DNA from: JANSYL01 sp963921255
Lineage (GTDB): Bacteria > Pseudomonadota > Alphaproteobacteria > Rhodobacterales > Rhodobacteraceae
DNA length: 64,000 nt
Reading direction: 5' to 3'
Assembly: GCA_963921255.3 (NCBI GenBank)
Contig: CAWUEW020000003.1
Span: 1,674,001-1,738,000, forward strand
Positions 59,293 to 64,000 of the stretch are shown here, piece by piece. Made by a program: the position numbers and the translations under genes. Position 1 is the first letter of the stretch; every line of letters begins with the position of its first letter. The notes beneath the pieces were generated by a model. It did no database searches, had not been told where the DNA came from, and saw only the letters and a list, made by a program, of their open reading frames with translations.

Positions 59293-59514
59293 TCAGAGAT
59301 CGAACAAATCCCGAAAGACGATACGGGGGATATCGCCGCGCGCAATCCCCATTTGGCCCAAGGCCGCATCCGACAGCGCGTCGAGATGCACGGCCTGGGC
59401 CAGACGTGGGCCGCGCACGTCCTTGGCGGCCAATCCCTGGCCCATTTCGCAAAACAGCCGGTCAAAGGCCGCACCAAGATGCGGGGACATGTTCTTGTTG
59501 GCAGGTGAAAGCAT
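59293..59514 (-). CDS. DUF1127-like small protein
   Basis: This 73-residue protein ends in the DUF1127 (YjiS-like) motif LDALSDAALGQMGIARGDIP, followed by RIVFRDLFDL. Small arginine-rich DUF1127 proteins take part in phosphate, carbon or RNA metabolism in some alphaproteobacteria, but most are uncharacterised. The start at 59514 has an AAGGGG site. It is 11 bases upstream of ureE in the same direction. That may be a chance meeting after a rearrangement, or a real new operon. Confidence 0.6.
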   Translation of the reverse strand: MLSPANKNMSPHLGAAFDRLFCEMGQGLAAKDVRGPRLAQAVHLDALSDAALGQMGIARGDIPRIVFRDLFDL

Positions 59515-59598
59515 TGTCGGACCCCTTTTTGATCTGCTCGGGTTTGGGTCCTCCCTTCAGGCGCACAATATCATGGCACCCGTCTGCAGCCCGCCATG

Positions 59599-59632
59599 AA
59601 AAAACGCCCCGCCAGATTGGGCGGAGCGTTGC
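59599..59632 (-). terminator. Terminator on the minus strand downstream of the secreted-paralog gene
   Basis: On the minus strand AACGCTCCGCC and GGCGGGGCGTT pair with one mismatch around a six-base loop and are followed by TTTTTTC. It lies 33 bases after the stop of the gene at 59665. Confidence 0.8.
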
Positions 59633-59664
59633 CAATGGGACGCGCAAAAATCGGGCGCGTCTGC

Positions 59665-60354
59665 TTATTTGTTGTCCACCAACAAGGCCGAGCCATCGTC
59701 ATTGGGCGGCAGACTGGTGATCAGGTTGGGGAAGTCGTAGGAGATGTTCCCCTCGCCCTCACCGAACCCGAGGAAAATGACGATGCCAAGATCGGCGATA
59801 TACCCGAACGCATCCTGGCTCATGTAGCCGTCCGCCAGGTCGGTGCGGGTGATCGTGATGGGGTACCCGGAATAGGTGCAGGGCCCGATATCCAACGTGT
59901 CCAAGCCGTCAACTTCGATCGTGAAGGCGTACCGCGACGAACTGCCATCCGCGAAGCGCGAATCCTCCGTCCCCGACCAGACAACACCCGGCGCGGGGGC
60001 CGGCATCGGACCGGACGTCGCCGATGTCGTGATCGTTTCATAGGACCCCGCCAAAATACGGCCAGACACCAATTCCCACGATGCCGTCGACATTCCGATG
60101 GGGTGCGTCCGGTATTCGTAGGAGGCCCCATCCCCGGTGAACACCTCCCTTTCTGCGGTTTGGCCATTGCTCAGCAATTGGTACCGGACAACCCGATCCG
60201 CAAAGCTGATATAGACACCGTCCACCGCCGGTCCCGAGGGACACAGACTGGGCTGAGCCTGGGCCGCGCCCATGGATCCAAGCGCGATGGCGAGTCCAGC
60301 GATTGCGGGAAGCCCCCCCGCCATCAGCCGACGATACGATACAAAGTCACCCAT
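59665..60354 (-). CDS. Secreted protein of unknown function, paralog of its neighbour
   Basis: The 229-residue protein has a signal peptide ending near AAQAQPSLC, so it should be exported. The mature part is beta-rich, with VYISFADRVVRYQLLSNG near residue 50, VVWSGTEDSRFADGSSSRY near 125 and AFGYIADLGIVIFLGFGEG near 190. It aligns with the next gene upstream through matching segments (GVVWSGTE with GVTWTGTE, ADLGIVIFLGF with QEFGIVVYVGF, and GPC/AGC). No known family is recognised. It is coupled to that gene, with 10 bases between the stop and this start. Confidence 0.7.
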   Translation of the reverse strand: MGDFVSYRRLMAGGLPAIAGLAIALGSMGAAQAQPSLCPSGPAVDGVYISFADRVVRYQLLSNGQTAEREVFTGDGASYEYRTHPIGMSTASWELVSGRILAGSYETITTSATSGPMPAPAPGVVWSGTEDSRFADGSSSRYAFTIEVDGLDTLDIGPCTYSGYPITITRTDLADGYMSQDAFGYIADLGIVIFLGFGEGEGNISYDFPNLITSLPPNDDGSALLVDNK

Positions 60355-60363
60355 GAGACCCCC

Positions 60364-61203
60364 TTATTCCTTGGGCGTTGGCGTTGTCGGAGCCGTGGCC
60401 GCCGGCGGCTGCGCCCCGGCGGTTGGGGCCGGGGCCGCTCCGCTTACTGGCCCAAACCCATCGTCTGCGCGGATGCGAATTTCACGAGGCTCTTCCGTTT
60501 GGAAGGGCGTCACCGCATCTTCGAAGCCGACATAAACGACGATACCGAATTCCTGGATATAGGCATAGACCTCGGCAAACCGGTCGTCAGACGTTGTCGA
60601 CTCCCGCGAAATCGCAATCGGCAGAATGTTATAGGGGCACCCGGCAATGGTCTCGGTCGAGCCTTCAAGCACCTCCAATTGCGTGAGGTACACCTCGCGC
60701 GTGCCGTCGCCGAAGGTCGCAGTTTCCGTCCCGGTCCAGGTGACGCCCACGGAGGGTGCGGGTGGCTGCTGTGGTGTGCCGTCATACCCAACGATTTCGC
60801 GGGTGTTTGGCACCTCAATCCGGTCGGGGCCCGTCACATCCCACCGTTCAAGGATCAGGCCAAGCGGGTGGTAGAAGCTGTCATACGCGAACGACCCATC
60901 CACCGACGTGACCCATTCCCCGGTGCTGCCGTCGTTGTCGAGGAAATACTCAACCGAGAACCCCTCGAAGACCAACTCGAACCCATCGGAATTCTGCGGG
61001 CTTGGACAGGCATTGCCCCCGCTGCGTCCCGGTGCACCCGGTCGCGTGGGCTGCGGCAGTGTCGGAACAGGCACGGCAGGTGTGCTGGTTGTCGGCGGTG
61101 TGGCTGGCTGCAGCTGTGCGCGATACGCCGCCAGGAGCGAGGGGCCGACAAGGCCGGTTTGCGCAGCGCCGCCTTGGGTCGTAGCCCAGTTGAACGCCCC
61201 CAA
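60364..61203 (-). CDS. Protein of unknown function, paralog of the neighbouring secreted protein
   Basis: The 279-residue frame starts at a TTG at 61203 with no ribosome site or signal peptide. The only other start is far inside, so the true beginning is unsure. It has an N-terminal Pro/Thr-rich segment (ATPPTTSTPAVPVPTLPQP), then the domain shared with the secreted paralog (VEYFLDNDGSTGEWVTSVDG, GVTWTGTETATFGDGTREVY, IQEFGIVVYVGFEDAV), then an Ala/Pro-rich tail. It follows the phage-type tail gene by 116 bases. It may be a fibre or chaperone-like accessory of it, or an unrelated envelope protein. Confidence 0.65.
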   Translation of the reverse strand: MGAFNWATTQGGAAQTGLVGPSLLAAYRAQLQPATPPTTSTPAVPVPTLPQPTRPGAPGRSGGNACPSPQNSDGFELVFEGFSVEYFLDNDGSTGEWVTSVDGSFAYDSFYHPLGLILERWDVTGPDRIEVPNTREIVGYDGTPQQPPAPSVGVTWTGTETATFGDGTREVYLTQLEVLEGSTETIAGCPYNILPIAISRESTTSDDRFAEVYAYIQEFGIVVYVGFEDAVTPFQTEEPREIRIRADDGFGPVSGAAPAPTAGAQPPAATAPTTPTPKE

Positions 61204-61319
61204 AAGGTCATATTGAACCGTTTGGTTTCAATCGGTTACCAACCAAAGGTCCAACTGGGTGGCTTCATATCCGCCAATGGTTTACGGGGCGGAGTTCCAA
61301 CTTTTTTGGACGCATCCCG

Positions 61320-64000
61320 TCACCGCGTGATGGTCCGGGTTAGCACGATTTCCGTGCCCGTGATGCTCAGCGCATAGGTCTCCGATATAATCGGGTTCGC
61401 CGGATTGCCCGGGTCATTTGTGACATTGCGGATCGTGATCGCGTCACTGGCGATCTTGGCGGAGGTCACACCGCCATCGGCCAGCTCGTTGGTGCCGATC
61501 GCGCCAGGGACAAGCTCGCGAGAGGTGATCGCGTCACTGGCGATCTTGGCGGAGGTCACACCGCCATCGGCCAGCTCGTTGGTGCCGATCGCGCCAGGGG
61601 CAAGCTCGCGAGAGGTGATCGCGTCACTGGCGATCTTGGCAGAGGTTACACCGCCATCGGCCAGCTCGTTGGTGCCGATCGCGCCAGGGGCAAGCTCGCG
61701 AGAGGTGATCGCGTCACTGGCGATCTTGGCGGAGGTCACACCGCCATCGGCCAGCTCGTTGGTGCCGATCGCGCCAGGGGCAAGCTCGCGAGAGGTGATC
61801 GCGTCACTGGCGATCTTGGCAGAGGTTACACCGCCATCGGCCAGCTCGTTGGTGCCGATCGCGCCAGGGGCAAGCTCGCGAGAGGTGATCGCGTCACTGG
61901 CGATCTTGGCGGAGGTCACACCGCCATCGGCCAGCTCGTTGGTGCCGATCGCGCCAGGGGCAAGCTCGCGAGAGGTGATCGCGTCACTGGCGATCTTGGC
62001 AGAGGTTACACCGCCATCGGCCAGCTCGTTGGTGCCGATCGCGCCAGGGGCAAGCTCGCGAGAGGTGATCGCGTCACTGGCGATCTTGGCGGAGGTCACA
62101 CCGCCATCGGCTAGCTCGTTGGTGCCGATCGCGCCAGGGGCAAGCTCGCGAGAGGTGATCGCGTCACTGGCGATCTTGGCGGAGGTCACACCGCCATCGG
62201 CCAGCTCGTTGGTGCCGATCGCGCCGGGGATGACAAAGATATCGACGTTGCCCTGCACAGAACCGCCGCCGCCTAAAGACCCTTGCGGATTGATTTGCCC
62301 CAATGCTGGCGTGAAGGCGGCATTGTAGTCCGGTACCGGAATGTTCGCATCTGCCGAGAACGGGACGATGACACCGGTCTCAGATACAAATTGGTTCGTC
62401 TGCATTGTAATCCGGAGACGGTTTCCGCTGTCGCGCTCTTCCACCCCAACCACAATCATCTGAACGGGTGTAGCGGCTCCGGTATCGTCTTCCAGAAGCC
62501 GTGTGCGCAGATTGACGACACGACCCAAACGTAACGTGTCCCGGTCCTTGATGTCGCATAAAAACGTCACCTCTTGCGGCGTTATCAGGTATCGGCGCAG
62601 GATACGCACAGCCGCCCGCAATGCCTGAAACGGATTGCCGTTTTCTCCAAGCCACGGATTATAAACCCGCAACACGCGATGCGAGCGATATTGGCGGTCA
62701 CTGGTTGCGTTGATATCCACGGCGGCGCGCAGATTGCGGTAATTGGACTGTTGATCGAACGGCTGTGTTGCGTTCAGGTATCCGTGATAGAAGTAGACCT
62801 CCGACAGACGTTGGTCGTAAAGATCCTTGACCTGCATCGATCCCTTGAGGATCACATCCGCATCCGAGACAACCGGAATACTGTCATCGGGTTGCAAGGG
62901 GCGGATGACCTGTAGTCGGATTGTTCGCGCTGTTTCATCGGGATAAAGCAGGATCCCGAAATTGACGATTTCGCTGACAAGTTCCAGAACCGGTGTTGGG
63001 CGGGCAATTGTATTGGTCAGCCGCAAATCGCTCAGATGTGTCGAAATTTCGTTTTGCCAGTCAGAAACCGCGATCCACTCCGCCGGAATATCCGCACCCG
63101 ACACGAGCAGTTCCTGAAGCACATTTGCCACGGTTTCGTTGTTAAAGACGGCGCAAAGCTGCACATCGGATCGTGCGGCATGGATCTGCGGGAGCGTTCC
63201 GAACTGCCCGCGTGCGACGATGGTGAGCGTATCTCCAGACCGGGTGCATCTTAAGATCTCGTCACCGATCGTGACGTAGATGATACCATCTCCGTATTCT
63301 GACCCAATGCCGGCCGGCACGAGCTGGAGCGCACCGGTGTATTGTTCGTCTATTTCAACAGTTACGGCCCCATTGCTCGGCGCCGGGTAAACGGCCTGAT
63401 TTTCGCCCAGCAGCACAAACGGGTCCTGGGCAACGATCTCGACATTGCCCTCTGCATCAGGGCCATGCCATTCCGTCATGATATAGTGTCGCGTCGGCAT
63501 GTCTTCAGGCCGGTCACCGACATAGCCGTTGCGCACCCGCAGCGCTCTTGCGTTATAATACGGGAACCGGGTGCGCAGCTTGGCAAAGAACGTGCCGCGA
63601 TCCAGAGGCTCATAGCCCACCCCGTCCTCCTGCGCTGCGCCGGACCGGCGCTCAGCGGCATAGCGGTCCGTCACCACATCACTGTCGGCAAAGTCCTTCA
63701 GGTAGACCCGCACCCGCGACCGCGTGCCCAGCGGCCCGCTTCTCCGGTCCGGTGAGCCGCCCAGGGTAATTCGCGTGGGCGCGGTCTCAACCTCTTCGAG
63801 GCAGGGATAGACAATTCGGTCCGCAGGCAGACCCGCCTGGTTGTGGCTGAAGCTGAGCGTCAGCGTGCCGAGATCGATATTGTCGCGGTCCTGGCAAGAG
63901 GCGAAGGTGTTAAAACATTTGCGGGGCCCCGATGCCCCGAGCGCCGCCGTGCAGGGCGCTTGCCCGTAAGTCAGTTGACAATAATCTATGTCAATCTCGA
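61320..64000 (-). CDS. Phage-type tail/host-contact protein with C-terminal repeat array (5' end outside the window)
   Basis: The frame is open from the right edge to 61320, at least 893 codons. The first part (CFNTFASCQDRDNIDLGTL, then FSHNQAGLPADRIVYPCLEE and FADSDVVTDRYAAERRSG) resembles tail-tip proteins of prophages and phage-like elements. The middle, around KDLYDQRLSEVYFYHGYLNA, is a beta-rich structural part. The last quarter is nine tandem copies of a 30-residue unit. Repeats with phrases like SAKIASDAIT are typical of tail-fibre stalks. It is probably part of a prophage or phage-derived island that continues beyond the window, but this is not proven. Confidence 0.72.
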   Translation of the reverse strand, partial: EIDIDYCQLTYGQAPCTAALGASGPRKCFNTFASCQDRDNIDLGTLTLSFSHNQAGLPADRIVYPCLEEVETAPTRITLGGSPDRRSGPLGTRSRVRVYLKDFADSDVVTDRYAAERRSGAAQEDGVGYEPLDRGTFFAKLRTRFPYYNARALRVRNGYVGDRPEDMPTRHYIMTEWHGPDAEGNVEIVAQDPFVLLGENQAVYPAPSNGAVTVEIDEQYTGALQLVPAGIGSEYGDGIIYVTIGDEILRCTRSGDTLTIVARGQFGTLPQIHAARSDVQLCAVFNNETVANVLQELLVSGADIPAEWIAVSDWQNEISTHLSDLRLTNTIARPTPVLELVSEIVNFGILLYPDETARTIRLQVIRPLQPDDSIPVVSDADVILKGSMQVKDLYDQRLSEVYFYHGYLNATQPFDQQSNYRNLRAAVDINATSDRQYRSHRVLRVYNPWLGENGNPFQALRAAVRILRRYLITPQEVTFLCDIKDRDTLRLGRVVNLRTRLLEDDTGAATPVQMIVVGVEERDSGNRLRITMQTNQFVSETGVIVPFSADANIPVPDYNAAFTPALGQINPQGSLGGGGSVQGNVDIFVIPGAIGTNELADGGVTSAKIASDAITSRELAPGAIGTNELADGGVTSAKIASDAITSRELAPGAIGTNELADGGVTSAKIASDAITSRELAPGAIGTNELADGGVTSAKIASDAITSRELAPGAIGTNELADGGVTSAKIASDAITSRELAPGAIGTNELADGGVTSAKIASDAITSRELAPGAIGTNELADGGVTSAKIASDAITSRELAPGAIGTNELADGGVTSAKIASDAITSRELVPGAIGTNELADGGVTSAKIASDAITIRNVTNDPGNPANPIISETYALSITGTEIVLTRTITR
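61434..62222 (-). repeat. Nine tandem 90-bp repeats inside the tail-protein gene
   Basis: Nine copies of a 90-base unit encode a 30-residue motif (AIGTNELADGGVTSAKIASD followed by AITSRELAPG), almost identical even at silent positions. Reading up the + coordinates, copies 3, 5 and 7 carry AGAGGTTACA where the others carry GGAGGTCACA, which gives an alternating pattern as if 180-base double units had been duplicated. Copies 1 and 8 have one extra difference each (ACAAGCTCG and GGCTAGCTCG). The last copy, at the C-terminal end, is cut short after 23 residues. Confidence 0.95.

Noticed and set aside
61434..62222. CRISPR array
   Set aside because: The units are contiguous 90-base coding repeats with no variable spacers.
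61405..62328. Long open frame on the plus strand across the tail-protein repeats
   Set aside because: It only mirrors the repeated unit (IASLAILAEVTPPSASS in each copy). It has no ribosome site or family likeness, and the minus-strand tail frame extends far beyond it.

Overview
The window is a chromosome segment of a Roseobacter-group alphaproteobacterium (Rhodobacterales). The evidence is the CtrA/SciP cell-cycle pair, a DddP-type DMSP lyase, an OlsB ornithine-lipid acyltransferase, the sulfite-reduction operon with its DUF2849 and DUF934 partners, a TRAP transporter, a GAAC-N7-GAAC LexA-type site and uniformly high GC. Most of it is dense housekeeping sequence with short, overlapping operons. 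No insertion sequence, rRNA operon or CRISPR array was seen.

Layout. 1-5.4 kb: a minus-strand TRAP operon (dctP, a GH88-like hydrolase, a flavin monooxygenase, dctQ, dctM) that runs off the left edge. 5.6-15.4 kb: yqaA, dsbB, usg, gyrA, two DoxX-like membrane proteins, trmFO, a methyltransferase, gluQ, hisI and a NifU/IscU-like scaffold. 15.4-15.8 kb: a compact minus-strand unit made of a LexA-type site, a 39-residue membrane peptide and a structured RNA (possibly 6S RNA) ending in a strong terminator. 15.8-21.3 kb: recG, ligA, ctrA and sciP, all on the minus strand. 21.4-34.3 kb: mnmA, a nucleoside hydrolase, selO, two EamA transporters, a Fur/Mur regulator, eno, a histidine kinase, a DUF985 cupin, anmK, tyrS and a GNAT/FemAB-like protein. 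34.2-41.1 kb: olsB, bamE, the DUF177-rpmF-plsX-fabH-ihfA-merR series, tRNA-Pro(GGG) and dcd.

41.1-48.4 kb: a methyltransferase coupled to a DUF3445 haem-dependent N-demethylase-like gene, divergent dddP, a Hint-domain protein, a phosphotransferase-like protein, a hydrolase/OsmC fusion and an Lrp/AsnC regulator. The Lrp gene is divergent from the sulfur operon at 48.5-54.1 kb (cysG, DUF2849, nitrite/sulfite reductase, cysH, DUF934, fpr). These genes would supply sirohaem, reduce activated sulfate to sulfide and supply reduced ferredoxin. After that come an anchored acidic protein and infC, which appears to start at an ATA codon.

55.7-64 kb looks less settled. CoxM/CoxS-like subunits and XdhC are present without a molybdenum-binding large subunit. 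UreE and UreF are present without other urease genes. The right end holds two paralogous proteins of unknown function and a phage-type tail protein whose C-terminus carries nine almost identical 90-bp repeats. This is probably the edge of a prophage or phage-derived island.

The best candidates for something new are the SOS-linked micropeptide plus structured RNA at 15.4-15.8 kb, the homogenised tail-protein repeat array with its downstream paralog pair, and the TRAP operon that carries a glycosidase and a flavin monooxygenase between its binding protein and its permease genes.
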